From Eudorina sp. 2006-703-Eu-15 (lineage: Eukaryota; Chlorophyta; Chlorophyceae; Chlamydomonadales; Volvocaceae): a stretch of 64,000 nucleotides of DNA. Below the pieces are notes generated by a model that did not search any database, had not been told where the DNA came from, and saw nothing but the letters and a program-made list of their open reading frames with translations. The stretch lies in NCBI GenBank assembly GCA_003117195.1, contig BDSI01000096.1, forward strand, positions 372,001 through 436,000, in the 5' to 3' direction. The position numbers and the translations under genes are program-made. This document shows positions 25,500 to 38,800 of the stretch, piece after piece. Positions within the stretch are counted from its first letter, which is position 1, and every line of letters begins with the position of its first letter.

Positions 25500-28400
25500 G
25501 CCCACTGTGCGCTGGAAGTAATCGGGGTGAACGAGCAATAAAGAGGTCCTTCCAAAGAAGCTTGGCCGTCTGATGTGTTGGCGAAGGAAGTCACAAACAA
25601 GTTCTCCACGCTTACAAGTAACTATCCATACGCTATTCTGTGCTGCAGCAGTCTCAAAGGTTGTATTGTTGACAACGTGTACATTCAACACGCGTGCAAC
25701 CACGAATGTCGTATCCAAGCCCTAATAATAAAACCAATGACTACAAAGACTTACTGCGACCGATTAACCCGTGACTAAATATGTATGCGGACGGATCCTT
25801 CCCATGTATCGGTCGCCATACCGTTCGCGAAAGGGTTGTAGGAAGCCCCAAATTCTCTTACTGGCGACATCAACTCCCGTGCACCGGCAACTCCAACAGA
25901 GTAAAGACCAAAGAACACTGAAACGCTCCAAATCCCCTACCGCGGCCCTGGTCCTGCTCGTGCACGGGCAACCCAGGAGCCGAACCGGGTCTGACAGCAC
26001 CTCTTCACCCTTCGCTCCCCGCCCTCTCATCCAACTCAAACTTCCAGCGGGACCCTTCTCACAGGGACTTCAGCAAGGGCGTGTCAATCGCCAGACTCGT
26101 GAGCTCGTTCGCGGGTTGCAATCAGACCGGACCGACCATGTAAGCTCCGACACTCTTTCACTTGGGCCGCCGACAGTAGTTGGTCAACACGCGGACCCAC
26201 AGCCCCACACTGGCTGGGATGCCCCAGCCAGTGGGGCACCCCCATGTGCGCGTTTGCACGCCAATTGGGTTTTCGGACCTTCTCACGCAAAAAGGGTCCG
26301 GGTTTGGGTTCGGCGTTCCCCACAGCTTGGCGGCCCCATCCCCACCCAACCTTCCCTCCCCGCCGTCATGTCCACGACGGCATTCCTTCATCCTCCAACC
26401 CAGGCCGATTCCCAACGCCATCCTGTGTAGCGCACCACTCAACCACTCCATGCCTGCAGCCCGGGGGCCCTCTCTACGGTGCCACTGCCCCGGCGGCCAC
26501 CCTGCATGCAGCGCCCCTGCCTTTCCCCCTGCCTTTCCCCCTGTCTGAAGCCCAGGCATGCTGGTTTCGACCCCTGCGTTTAGCCGACCATCCATCCTGC
26601 CTATACCACACACTACAATAAACCCAATGACGCGAACGTCACGTCAGAGGCTGGATTGTTCTGGACCTAACCCACGTCTCCTTCATCGTCACGCTTGGCG
26701 TGTCCACCCATTTCAGCACAACCTGCCGGGCGCAACCGCATGTCATCTTATTTCAATTTAACCACCCTATTGCCCAGCCTCACCAACCGCCTGCGGAATC
26801 ACACCAACCCATCGACTGAGAAGGAAAACGAGCCGCCTCGTGCACATATAAAACGCCGGTCTGCAAAAACCCATGAAGGATCATTATATCACCACCAACG
26901 CGACCACCAGTAACACAAACACCAGATAATTTCAACGTATGCGTGGGGCTACATCCGCTGCAGATGACGATGACGGCCTGGTCTGCTTCGCACAGCCGGC
27001 GCATGACGGGCCGGTCAGGCTCACGCAAGCCCGCGACCCACATCCCAGCGAACCGATGGCTCGGGAAGACGAACCCGCAGAAGCAAATGCCTGGATGCTA
27101 CTGAGAAGCGTGAATATGATGAGTACCTGCGACTGCTATCCAAAACGTGCTCGGCCTTGCTAAGGTCTTCAAGTTCTGCGCCAACTGCTTCAGAATGCCC
27201 CCACCCCCCACACACCTCTCAATGGCAATGCTGCACAACGCCAGCGGCCGGTCCGTATGCCGCGCGAGCAACCCTGTCTACGAAAGAACGATACCACCGG
27301 CGTGTAACCTGCTTTGTCGCCAGATACCGCAGCCCCAAAACCGCCTGCTCTCCTCGCCTCCCGCTGTGTGCCCGCCACGCTGCATGGGATCCGCAGCGCG
27401 CAGGCCCCTGGATGCCCCCCAGTCATATCAATTCAACGTCCGATCAACACGTACCCTAACCCTGCCTTTCCTCACCCAGCCGTACACACGCCATCAGACA
27501 CGCGCGAACCACACAAACATAAAAACACACAAAAACACGCGCACACAGAACGCACACACTGCGTACTATCGGGGCACATATACGCCAAGGGCGCTGCGGG
27601 CCTTTTCGCAGCCGTCCCACCGCCCAGGACAAGCGGACCACAGACTCGGACAACAGATTTCGCATGAGCACCCGCAGCCCACCAACCCCGGCACAGGCCC
27701 TCCAACAGAGGCCCTCCACTTCCGGACATCACCTCGACCGTGGCAGCCGCAGTGCAGTTCAGGTCCCAACATCATCATCATCATCCGACACCAAAATAGT
27801 GATACGCACGGGGACTGCACCCACCGCGGCCATTTCCATGTTGCACCGTCGACACACGCAACGCCCTACCGATCGGCAGCGCCGGGCGGGAAAATGGCGA
27901 TGAAGAACTTCGGGAAGCACGCTCAGCAAACCTGATCTTCGCCTTCCGTGTGGCGCGGCTGTGTCTGCCCCTGCCCTGAACCAGGCGCCCCTTGTTGCGC
28001 GCCATGGATCTCCCAAACCTGATTCGGAGGCCGCTTCGGAGGTCGCTTCGGAGGCCAGCCAGACAGGCGGACGCCCATACCTCCTTTGATCTAGCTCATG
28101 GTCCGGCCGCCACCCCCACACCTCCCAGCTGGAACTCAACACGACTCCGCACCCATCCCGTTTCCGCGCAATGCCCACGCGGCGTTTCCCCCAACTGTGC
28201 ACACGCACGGTTCTTATAACTCAACCGCCAACAGTGAACTCAACCTCCCACATCCACGTGCTAAACATTTTGCCCAGCAGTCGGCGCCCGCCGGCCATAA
28301 TCCATGGGTCCTCCCTCCTGCAATCGAGTCTTAACTCCTGCGCAGCAATTGATTCGGACTCCGATCTCCAATCGATGGACGGCCCGGCGGCGTCCACTGA

Positions 28401-28792
28401 CAGAGATCGGGCGGTTGCGTTGCTCTCTTGTGACAGAACAATGAACCCAAATGAATCCGGGTAGTATATCGGTCATAAAACCCCATGATGAATCGCCTGG
28501 GGCGTCCGCGCCCAGGCCCCTGCTCCGCCCCAGCCCAGGGCAGGTTGCCTCTGGGACCCGCCGCCTCTCTGGAGCCGCAGCGGTGGAGGTCCCCAGCGTT
28601 CAGCCGCCGCGGCGTCCCTCGTTCCTCAACCGTTGAATAGCAGCACCAGCACCAGCACCAGCACCAGCACCAGCACCAGCGCCCTCACCAGCACCAGTCA
28701 CTGCAGGTGACACCTTCCACTCCCCGGCCGCCCTCTCCGGCAACAGCAACAGCAGCAGCGGTCGCCTGCCCCGCCCCCGCCCCACATTGCCC
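25500..28792. other. Intergenic region, no supported gene
   Basis: It separates the 3' end of the F-box/LRR gene (-) from the start of the REEP/HVA22 gene (-). Several open frames exist on both strands, but none has a domain, matched splice sites or family resemblance. It should contain the LRR 3' UTR and the REEP promoter. I found no minus-strand TGTAA close to the LRR stop. Confidence 0.5.
28626..28682. repeat. (CAGCAC)n hexanucleotide repeat
   Basis: About nine perfect or near-perfect copies of CAGCAC, about 110 nt beyond the stop of the F-box/LRR gene, so probably in its 3' UTR. Confidence 0.85.
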
Positions 28793-31700
28793 TCACTCCG
28801 ACTCCACCACCTCCAGCTGCGGCATCTGCTCCAGCACCGAGGGCGGCACCCGGATGGACAGCCGGTTGTGCGCGATGGACAGGTAGCGCAGCCGAGTGCA
28901 GGCGGACAGCCAGGAAGGCAGCTCCGACAGGGAGCTGGACGAGGGGAGGGCAGGAGAAGGAGGAGCAGGCGAGGGGAGGGATAAAGGAAATTGGTAGACA
29001 TTTTCAAACTGCGCTCTGTCAGAGGGGAGGGGAGGGCAGGTGAGGGGAGGGAAAGGAGCGGGCGCCGGCCGACGAGGCGCAAGGTTCGTAAAGAAGAGGC
29101 GTTAGGCGCACGAGGCGCAGGTGGGCTATCTTGATCCTTGAGCGAGGACCGCAGGCAGGCTGGCATTTCGATGAACTATCGACCAGGCACCGGAGCGACA
29201 AAAATGGCAGGAACCAGAAGCAGCGCGCAGATGGGACGGACCGGCGGGGCCGCCATCATTCCGACGTTCACCAGCTTCACCGCACTTTACCCCCACGCAC
29301 CCAAAACCGTATCATTGCGGACGCGGGGGCCTCGCTTTGAGCCCGATTCCCAGCAACGCACGTCCGCGCGTCGCCACCTCCGCACCACCACTCACTTGTT
29401 GCTGAGGTCCAGGTGCTGCAGACTGGGGGCCAGGCGCCGCACCCAGGGCGGCACCGCCAGCAGACCGCAGTCGGACAGAACCAGTGAACGCACCGACGTC
29501 AGCGTGCCTGCCGCGGGGAAGCAGCAGCGCATGTGGTGTTTAATGAGAAGCCCACCCATAACCGCCCAGGCCCGGATACTTACCAAAACCTGCGATGCGG
29601 TGTGTTTGCGGGGCGAGGGAGGGCGTCCCCAGGACACAACGACCAGCGAGCGCGTCAGACCTGGATCAGCGCAGTTCGAAAAGGTGTGGCAAAGCCCTCC
29701 CGCCCTTCCCTCACCCCCTCCGTCCACTCACCCAGCACATCCGACGGCACGAGGTTGTTGGCCGCCAGGTCCAGGTGGGTCAGGTTGGCCGCCAGCAGGC
29801 GCAGATCCTGGGTGGACACCATACCCGTCCCGCCACCGGGGTCAACACTGGCGCTGAGAAGCAACCAAAGCACACTGCCGCAGGCCGACGACAACTTTGG
29901 GGGAAGCCCAATATCCGACCCGCGCTCTTCCCTGCGGATCTCCTCCCCGATGGAATACCCCTTACCCCAATCGAATCCTTCAAAATCCACCCCCCGCGCA
30001 CCCATCCTCCGATGGTGCGCATCTACATCAGCCGCTGCCCTGGGTTCTCGGCGGGGAGCGAGAATGTGTCGCACCCCTCCCTCCCCCCACACGTGGACGA
30101 CCCCCACACGTGGACGATCGGGCCTCGGGCGCTCACCCGCATTCGGGTCGGATCCCCCACAGCCCCACAGCCCAGCCTGAACACACCCTTCTCCCCCTGC
30201 CACGCGCCAAAACACACACCCCCTGGCCCCAATCCCCTAACCCCCCCCGGGCCCAGCCCCATGCCCAACCCCATGCAGTAGCTCCCAGCCGCAGTCTGTT
30301 CGGGTTGGGTCGGGTCCGCACTTTGCTTGCTGTTGCCCGGCGGCAGCGCGGCCGCGCCGCCGCGCGCACGCGCGCGGTCTCTATCCCTCCACTGCTATGC
30401 AGGTACCTCGCCACGTAAGTATGCTGAGTATTCCTGGGTGTGCCCGGGTTCGTTTTTTCGGGTTTATTTCTTTTTTCAATTTTCCCCGTGCCGCAACCGC
30501 CCAACCTCTTTGCCCACCTGCGGCGGCACCAGCCTGCACCTGACGTCGCTGACACAGGCCAGCTCCAGGCGCCTGAGCCGCGGCAGGCTGCAGAGGAGCG
30601 GCAGCGAGGGCCCCATGCCGCCCAGCCAGTTGTACGAGCACGACAACACCTCCACGGAGCGCAGCGTCGCCAGCGAGGGCGGCAGCTGCCTCAGCTGGTT
30701 GTTGTTGAGCAGCAGGCAGGTCACAGACGACAGCCGTCCGATGTCAGGGGGCAGTGCCACCAGCTTGTTGCGCTGCGGGGTTTGGTTTTGGCGGGGCGGG
30801 AAGAGCCGCCAGGGCGGCATCGGATACATCAGCAATGTAATAATGATGTTGGAAAAGGAAGGGAGCTATACACAATATGACGATACACGACATAATCTTC
30901 AGTCCGATGTGGGGGGTCCGATGTGGGTCACCGTACCGAGGGACCAGGGAGCCCAACAACCGACGTGCGGTGCGTGTGCGGCTGTGGGTGGATTGGCGAG
31001 ATGGTAAGGGCCCCGCGAGATGTTAAGGGCCCCGCGAGATGTTAAGGGCCCCGCGAGATGGTGATCACGATGTCATACACACAAATCTGTCACAACACAC
31101 ATTGGGCGCTGCCGTGCCCGTCGCATATCACGCACACGGCCGTGCCTGCCAACGCACGCAGATCGGCGACACGCCACGCCACGCCACGACTCGACACGCC
31201 ACGCCACGCCACGCCTCGCCACGCCTCGACTCGACACGCCACGCCTCGACTCGACACGCGCTGCACTCACGCAACCGGTCCCTCCCGGCGGGAACGGTTC
31301 CTCTTCAAAACACCCTCTCCTGACCCCTGGACAGGTGCTGCAGCACCCCCATGACGCCTCCTCCCAACCACCCACCTGGAGGTCGAGGTGCTTCAGGGCG
31401 GTGAGCTGCGTGAAGTCAGGAGGCAGCGCCGTCAGGCCGCTGTGGGGACACACGAGGCCGCGGCGCGGTGGAATGGGGCCGGGGGTTGCGGTCACGACCG
31501 AGACACGGCTGCACAGCTGAGCCCTTGCTCAGGGCTTACCCAGGGCGTAAAACGAAGGAGAGGGCAGGCTGGCAGGCAGGCAAGCAGGCAGGCAGACGTG
31601 TCAGCAGGTGCGCAGACAGCCCACCGGGCCCCACCCAGACCCCTGTTGGTCCCTTGACCTGGGCCATTGACCCTTAATCTAATGCCCCGGTGTGACCAAT

Positions 31701-34700
31701 CCCCATCACCGCATATGCCCCTCGCGGGTGAACGAAACGAACCCTGGGACCCCGGATGTGTGCGGGAGCCGCCACCCACTTGAGGGACAGGTCCATGTAC
31801 TGCAGCCGCGACAGCCCCGCCGCCAGTCCCCGCGGCATCAGCGACAGGGAACAGTCCTGCGGCCAGATCGCAGAGCGGAAGGGCGGGTCCCAGGTCTGAA
31901 TTTGCGGCCCCGAGCTGTCATGGCCCGATTCGGTTGACGGCGAGACACAAACTAAAAGAGACAGGTATGAAGCATAACGACCCAGGGGCGCGCCAGCTTC
32001 GGCCCTGATGGTTCACAAGATGGCCTCGGCGGTGGCGAACGACAGTACGCCTCCACTTTCCCTCAAGGGGAGAGACACAGAGACACCCTCAACCCGCCTG
32101 TCGACAGTGACATCATAAGACGCCACCGAGCTAACGGCAGGTAAATAACGTGATAACGTTAAGAACGTAAAAAACGTAAACGACAAGACATTTACGACTC
32201 AACTCCTCTTTGGGATTGGTCACCTTTGAACTGCCCTGCCTCTCCTCCAGCGCGCCTCACCGTCGCTGGAGACCAATGTGCTTGTACGGCCCTGTACCGC
32301 ATCCCGACTGACCTTATCTACCCATCGGTCCAGTGTCCCACACCCACCGCCCCCCGCGCGCGTCCCTACCTGCGCCACCAGCCGGGTGAGCGCCGTCAGG
32401 TGCTGCAGCTGCTCCGGCAGGGTCACCAGCGACAGCCGCACCAGGCTCAGCGAGGTGAGCTGCGGCGCCGTGCGGCCCGCGTGCAGCCACAGCAGGCAGG
32501 GCGGCAGGCCCGCCGAGGGGCGCTGCCGGCCCCGGATGTGGAGCTCTTGGAGGCCTGCGGTGGGTGGCAGGGCGCGGGCACCACCACGGGGGGGGGCGAG
32601 GGGCGCGCCAGCTTCAGCTGCGAGAGCAGCAGCAGCCGCAGGTGACGCAGCGAATGCGGTGGGCATCTCCACCGAATCGCATCCACACCGGCATGGTGAT
32701 GCTGCGGTGGTGAAGTCACCGTGATCTCTACGATACTGCTACGGCTGGTCTCTGCGGGACCCAGACCCTCCAGGGGACCTGGATGCTCGGCCTGTGGCCG
32801 TGGGGCCTCTGACTGGGCATTGCCATCATTACCACTTGAATTCGCAGGTGTGCTAGCATGTGTCATGATTGCCTGGTGCGGATTCCCGCGTCCCCATTCC
32901 TGCGTGGCGTCCCGCGGCCCGCAGATGCTTAAAGCTCGCTTGCTAGGAGGGGGAGGTTCGATAAAACCTTAAGAAGAATCCAGACCCGGGGGGAATAGGA
33001 AATTGGTACACATATTTAGAAGGGGGGGGTGTTCATCCGGACGTGGATGCCTGACCCCTCTGCTCACCCGCTAACCGACCGCACCAGTCAGGCAGCCAGA
33101 AGGCGTGCTGGTGGGTCGCGCCCGGGCGAGAAATGGCCCGAGCGAAAGACTTAATGCCGGGGTCAGCCAACTCCGCAGCGGACAGCACCAGGGGAGGTGG
33201 CGGAGGTGGGGGCGGCGGCGGCGGGGATGGCGCAGCCGCCGCTTCTTCGGCCTGCGCGAACAATTGGAGAGTCGGCGCCAGCACCTTGGAAGCGGACGCC
33301 TCCACCTCGACGCCAGACGGCAGTTCCCCTTGCCGAGGCGACGAGGCGCCGCCGGGGGTCAGCTCCTCCTCCTCCGCAGATGGCAGCAGCGGCTCCCTCG
33401 GAGCGGCCGCCGCGGCGGCGCCGTAAGCGGCCGCCGTTACGGCCTGCTCAACGGCAACATCAGCACCGCCAGCGACTGTCGCCGTATCGGTTTGCTGCCG
33501 GTCACCAGCCGCTCCCTCGTCGCCCGGGTTACGGTCGTGCTCGGGCCCGCACGTCGGTGGCTGTAGCAGCTCCGGAACCGTCGTCGCGGTGACGTCAGGC
33601 GCGTCTCCGCCGCTCGTGGAGCTGCTTCTTGAGGGGTCGGCGCTGTTTGTGGCGAGGGCCGCAGCGGTGGCGGCAGCAGTGACCAGCACGGTGGCATCCT
33701 GGTCCAGCAGAGGCGAGGAGGAGGCGCTCGCCGTCATCGCCACCGGCCCCGCGCGGGCGACAGCGGCCGTCGCGCTGGGGGCCGTGGCGGGCAGAGTGGC
33801 CACCGTGGGCGTGGGCGTGGACGTGGGTGAAGCCGCGGCTGCGGCGGCGGGGGTGACGGAAGACCCGCTGCCGCCGACGCTGGCAGGAGCGTCCCGGGCG
33901 GCTGGGGCCGCGGCCACCTCCGACACGGCCTGGGCCGCCGAGGGCTGCGACACGTCCACCAGCGCCTGCAACGGGCGACACCAACCCGCAGCGCGGCAGG
34001 GCGATTATCCCCCATAGGGCAAATGGGCACATGGAACATGCTGGATGCCGATCCCTTCTTGCCCGGGCAACCACGGGTCCCTTCTGACATGGCCCGTGAC
34101 GGTCCCTTCCGGGGTCCTCGACAGCTTTTGTTCATTCATCCACTCATGAACACATGCAAGGGCTTTGCGTTGCAACCGGGAAGTCCGTAGCCGTATGTAC
34201 GCATGCAAACGTACACCTACACGCCTGCGTGCACACGGCCTTGCTCGTCATCAACGTCCAAACGCCAGGACGTCGCACGCCTAGCGCGCAGCTGCCCCAA
34301 TCGCCCCCCGTGGCTCGAACCGTTGCCCGCACCGACGCCCCCAACTTGTAACAACCGTGGCCGTGGTAGCAACAAACATATCGTTAACAATATTGCACTC
34401 CCAATGGTGTGGTAGTAATGTCCTTAACGGAGTGGATGGGCGTCCGGGCCCTGACCTGCGTCCGGACCTGGGTGACCTGGGTCCGTCCAAGGGACGCGTC
34501 CGCACCTGCGCGCACACCAGCGAGGCCCAGTGCTTCTGGCCCATGCGCTCACTGAACGTGTCGCTGATGTGGAGCGAGGTGAGGGAGGGCATGCGGGAGA
34601 GCGCCGCCAACAGCGTGGAGAGACGCGCCGAGGCGTCGCGGCACAGGGACGCGTGGCCGACCAGCCTGCAGAGGGTGTGGGAGGAGCAGGGATGCAGATG

Positions 34701-35227
34701 TGGGACTGGACTCAATTCTGCAGGTGTACAAATAGGTGTTGAATGATATGAGGAGAAGCAAAGGAGGCACGACTCGAAGAACTGCGACGCGTGAAGGAAT
34801 GGCGACGGAAGCGAAGGGGACATGAACGGCGCCTTCTTCCGGTCGAGGCGGGATCCTACCGTGTATCGCAGCGGGTAAGGTCGCAGTTTGTCAGGAAGGG
34901 AAATCGTCCCGCGATGCCGGCGACTTGCTCCAGGCTTGTGCAGGCGGGCGCAAGGGACTTTAAATGGCTGTTGGTTGTGCTTCGCCAGTGCACGCAAACC
35001 AGCCGGATGGCAGCAACATCGTTCTGGCAGAGGCCGCATTCGTTGATGATGTACGCAAGCGCATCCGCGGGTAGGCTCGCCCAACACCTGCGTTCGTGCC
35101 GCGGACTCAGCCATGTCAGGAAACAAGCGTTCGTCCCCTCAAGCGTTCGGGAATCGTAAGCGATCTATGACCTTCTAGGAGATCTATTGGAAGCATCGAA
35201 GTCGCCATGCACGCTGCTCACCAACAT
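28793..35227 (-). CDS. F-box-like leucine-rich-repeat protein
   Basis: Probable substrate adaptor of an SCF ubiquitin ligase. Eleven exons, all in phase, 763 aa: 35172-35227, 34860-35087, 34506-34665, 33068-33965, 32370-32554, 31780-31895, 31376-31439, 30518-30772, 29732-29807, 29396-29507, 28793-28934. Exon 2 has an F-box-like segment (SLPADALAYIINECG, AAIRLVCVHWRS). Exon 4 encodes a ~200-residue Ala/Pro/Ser/Thr-rich acidic linker with a Pro run. The rest is LRRs: LAGLQELHIRG, LTSLSLVRLSLVTLPEQLQH, LQYMDLSLNGLTALPPDF, LKHLDLQRNKLVALPPDIG, LTHLDLAANNLVPSDVLG, LQHLDLSNNSLSELPSWL, LRYLSIAHNRL. The LxxLPPxI/F spacing resembles plant PIRL/SHOC2-type repeats. The 5' exon was chosen because its ATG is the only nearby one that gives the required phase 2. 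The F-box is divergent; the LRR part is certain. Confidence 0.88.
30996..31061. repeat. 19-bp tandem repeat in LRR intron
   Basis: Three and a third copies of a unit reading GCGAGATGTTAAGGGCCCC, with one GG/TT variant, in the intron between the exons ending at 31376 and starting at 30772 of the F-box/LRR gene. Confidence 0.85.
31160..31262. repeat. CGCCA/CGACTCGACA short tandem array
   Basis: An irregular array built from ACGCC, TCGCC and ACTCG pentamers within the same LRR intron. It produces low-complexity frames on both strands and no coding signal. Confidence 0.8.
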
Positions 35228-35878
35228 CCTGCCACCGAAATGCATACCCGCAACCTCAAGACAACGCCGCAGTCCCAACCAGTTGACAATTCTCGACACA
35301 TTGCTGTCTTCCGCCCTACCTGCTGCCAGCGCTCATCCTACGTTGCTCGACAGTCACTGACTGTTCGGAATCCCAACGCCGGGTAGGACGGCGAGGAAAA
35401 AACAGGCCAGTCCTTTCAACTTGCACGCTGTTGGTTCACAGCTATGAACGTGCACTACAGGTTCGCCAACAATAAGACTCCAACCAGCCGAGGGTCTGAT
35501 TAATCTTTAAGATAAGCCGCACTGCTCTAAAATCTGCTTTCGAATAACAAAGTGGGCCATTGTGCGGAATTACTTGAGACTTAACGCCGGTTGTGAAAAG
35601 CTGAAATACCCGTACTGAAACCGTTAACCACTTCTTCCCGGTACAGTCTAGGGCTTCAAGTTGTGATTGGACATTTTCGAGAAATACGCTTTCGTTTTTG
35701 AATCTTCAGGCTAGAAGTCAAAACGTACCACACCTTGCAGGTGGTCGCGGGGTTCGACCAAACCCGCGTGAAATTTTAAAAGCAACAACTACACCTCTGT
35801 CAACCTTCAGCCGGAATATAAAAGCCTAAATTATTAGTGCGCTTGTCAAAACCCTGCAACAGTCCGCTCAACCAAGAA
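35228..35878. promoter_or_regulatory. Divergent intergenic region (shared promoter)
   Basis: A 651-nt gap lies between the ATG of the F-box/LRR gene (-) and the ATG of the thioredoxin-fold gene (+). With the two starts facing away from each other, both promoters must fit here. A TATA-like AATATAAAAG lies at 35815-35824, about 55 nt before the plus-strand ATG. No coding signal is seen. Confidence 0.65.
35815..35824 (+). promoter_or_regulatory. TATA-like box of the thioredoxin-fold gene
   Basis: AATATAAAAG, 55 nt before the ATG at 35879, which would give a short 5' UTR of about 30 nt. It is a single motif in an AT-richer stretch and is not otherwise proven. Confidence 0.45.
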
Positions 35879-38800
35879 ATGCTGTTGTCATCACGGTCTC
35901 CTGTTACCCGCGGAGCGCGCAAGAATGGCTGCACCCGTGTTGCACCCGTTCGCCGAACCGCTGTGACTGTACAGGCCAGTGCCGAGTATGAGGCGCTGAG
36001 GTGCGGCAAGTTGTCCTGCAAAGCGTTGCAGAACCAGTAGCAGTTTTTTACGTGCGCATCCTCGCATCAGGGGCAAGGTGGCATACAAGGCCAGCAGCGG
36101 CAATCCGGTTGAGCTGACGAACTTGTGGGAGGTAAGGTTACGCGCGCGTAACAAGTGGCTGTCATCAGCCCGCGACGAACGACTATCCACTCCAGGCCCG
36201 CCCTAACGCGGCACATCCTCGAGTACTGCTCGGACGGGATCTCCAAATAACTTCTGGAAAGATACATTCCTAACCTTAATAACCGTCAACCCAACCACCC
36301 TTTGCCCCCCGCACACCCACTCGGTGCTCCCTCGCTTGCCTCTCAGCCCTACCCCACTGTCAAGGCGGTCGTCCCCTTCCTGACCCACTTCGCGGACCTG
36401 TCCTCCTGGGAGTTCGCCCAGAAGCTTATCAAGGTGCGGCCTCGAGGGGTCGTGGGTGCTTGCCGCCAGGGTCGCTCGTGTTCCTTGGGGCTGATCCCGA
36501 AATGTCATGCAACGTGCCCATCCATGGCCGATTGGCCGCCGCCGCTGGGACCACACGGTGCTCGGGACGGGCCAGTCCGCTCGCAGATACCGCACCCTGA
36601 ATGTACGGGGTACGGCACCCGGCAGACCGGGTAACGGCCGGCTCACAAGCCACTAAGTTCGGAGCGCTTTAACACGGCGTCAGCGACCGTGTGTGTTTTC
36701 CCCTCCCCTCCCTCGCCGCCCTTCCCCTCCGCTCTGCTGCGCCGCGGCGGGTGCCCTAGGTGAGCCCCACCCTGGAGGCCTCCGGCGTGCGGGTCATCAC
36801 GGTGGGGCTCGGCAGCGTCCAGAACGCGCAGGTGAGGCGCGGCGCTGGCGCCGGCGCGGCGCGGCCGTGAACCCACTAGCTGGGGTTGGGTGCTGGGCTG
36901 GGCGGTGCCTGCGCGGCTTGGGGGTCTTCGCTGTGGCTGGCTGGGGACGGCGCGCGGCGGGCGCCCTGCGCCCTGGGTCTGGGGTGTGCCGCACCTTGCT
37001 GGGTACTGATGAGAAAGAGACAGGATAATGAGCAGAACCAGGACATCTCGCTGTTTTGTTCTTGTGACCCGACATGCGATGTTGGGTTCTTTCTGGTGAG
37101 GCAAGGATGAGACGTGCCTCGGGTTGTCCTGAGTGTGTACTAGCGCGAAACCCGCCCGAACCACCCTGTGTGTGTGTGTGTGTAAGGTCGTCGGCCAGCA
37201 AGGCACTATGTGCGCGCGCGCGTACAGGGAGTGGGTCATTGCAGCGATGTTCTCGCACGTGGGGGCGCCTGCGGCCGCGCCGGATCTTCCCAGCCGGAGA
37301 GGAGCATATCCTTGGGTCCCGGGGGAGGCGAGGGGCCGGGGCATGGCCTCGGATCCACATGGATCCACACCTCTTCCCTGATCCGGATCCGGATTTAGAC
37401 TGCAGGTAGTGATCCCGATCATCGCCCTGACGCCGCGTCCGCCTCCGCGTATCGTCTCCGCCGCCCCGCGGCTCTCCCTCCCCGCCTCCAGGAGTTCGCC
37501 CGCACGCTCAACTTCCCCATGGACCGCCTATACGCCCTGCCCGAGGCGTCCCTCTACCGGGATCTGGGCTTCAGCGCCGGTTTCGCGCCCGAAGTGGACG
37601 TGAACCCCTACTTCAAGCTGCTGCCCATGTTGGCGGGCGTCGGCTCGCCGGGGACGGTGCAGGAGGTGCGCGCGGGGGAACCCCACGGGTCGGTCGGCGG
37701 GGCCCCACGGGGGGCACCCGGAGGCAATCCTGTTTGCGACTGCGGCGGGGCTGGTGTCGGGTGTCGGGTGCTGCTGCTCTCTCATCGCGGCTCCTGGTTC
37801 CGGAGGCGCGTCCTGCCATTCTCGTTCGATGGGCCGTCGCGTCCTTCTGTGAAGTTCACGCGGTCGAAAGCGAGGCACTGGTCAGGCAGTCCGGTGCCGC
37901 CGCCTCGGCTCGCCCAGGTCTATGACCGCTTGAACTCGGGCCGGGTTTAGGGTCGGGTCGGGCCGGGTCGGTTGGAGTTGCGTCGGGTCCGATCGTGTTG
38001 TTCGCTGTCCGAGTTCCACAGGAACCTCCGACTCCCGGCTTGGGCTCGCCAGGTCACCCTTCTCCCCAGAGATGGGCTGGGGCTTTTGATGAAAACCAAG
38101 GAAAACCAACCAAAATCCTGGGCGGGGGTTAGGCAGAAGAAAGAAACAGGGGTTTGGGCCAGAGGAGCGATGCTGGACCAGCAGCCCGGCGGTCCCTGCC
38201 AGAACCCGCGTCCCTGTCCCCCTCCCCCAACGCCCGCGTCCCTGCCCGCGACACCCCTGCCCCCGTTGGGTAGTTTGAATATGTCTACCAATTTCCGATA
38301 CCCCCCTTTTGGCCCCCCTCAGGTGCTCCGCGGCTATGTGGGCGACCAGGCCGCCAAACCCGTGTTCGACTCGCCCACCCCCTTCGACATCCTGGGCACG
38401 GGCTACCAGCGCCCGTTCGAGCTGGCCACGCTGCGGCTCTTCAACATGATGGGCATCCTGCCTAAATGTACGGCAGCGGGAGGCCGGGGAAGGCGGGGAG
38501 CTGGGCGGGGGGGCAATAGGGCCTTGGGTGGTCGTGGGGATTACGGGAACGGGGACATAGGGCCCTGGGAGCTGTATGTGTGGGAGGCTTGATAGCGATG
38601 CTTGACGCGAGGGTGAGGGCGGGGGGGGGCGCTGTGAGCTTGGGGTTCCTCCGGGTGTTGCGGTGGCGGAGCTGTCCGGTATCCCCAGGGGTCCCCGGAG
38701 GATACCGACTCCAGATGCCCAGATGCCCAGATGCCCACTGCCTTGCTGCCCGAACACTCCCGCCCCCACCCGCCGACCGGCCGGCCCGTGCCCCTCGTCC

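Noticed and set aside
32555..32700. Leu-rich minus-strand frame (SLRHLRLLLLSQLKL) next to an LRR exon
   Set aside because: It does not join in phase with its neighbours, whereas splicing 33068 directly to 32554 is phase-correct and yields a good LRR. Treated as intron.
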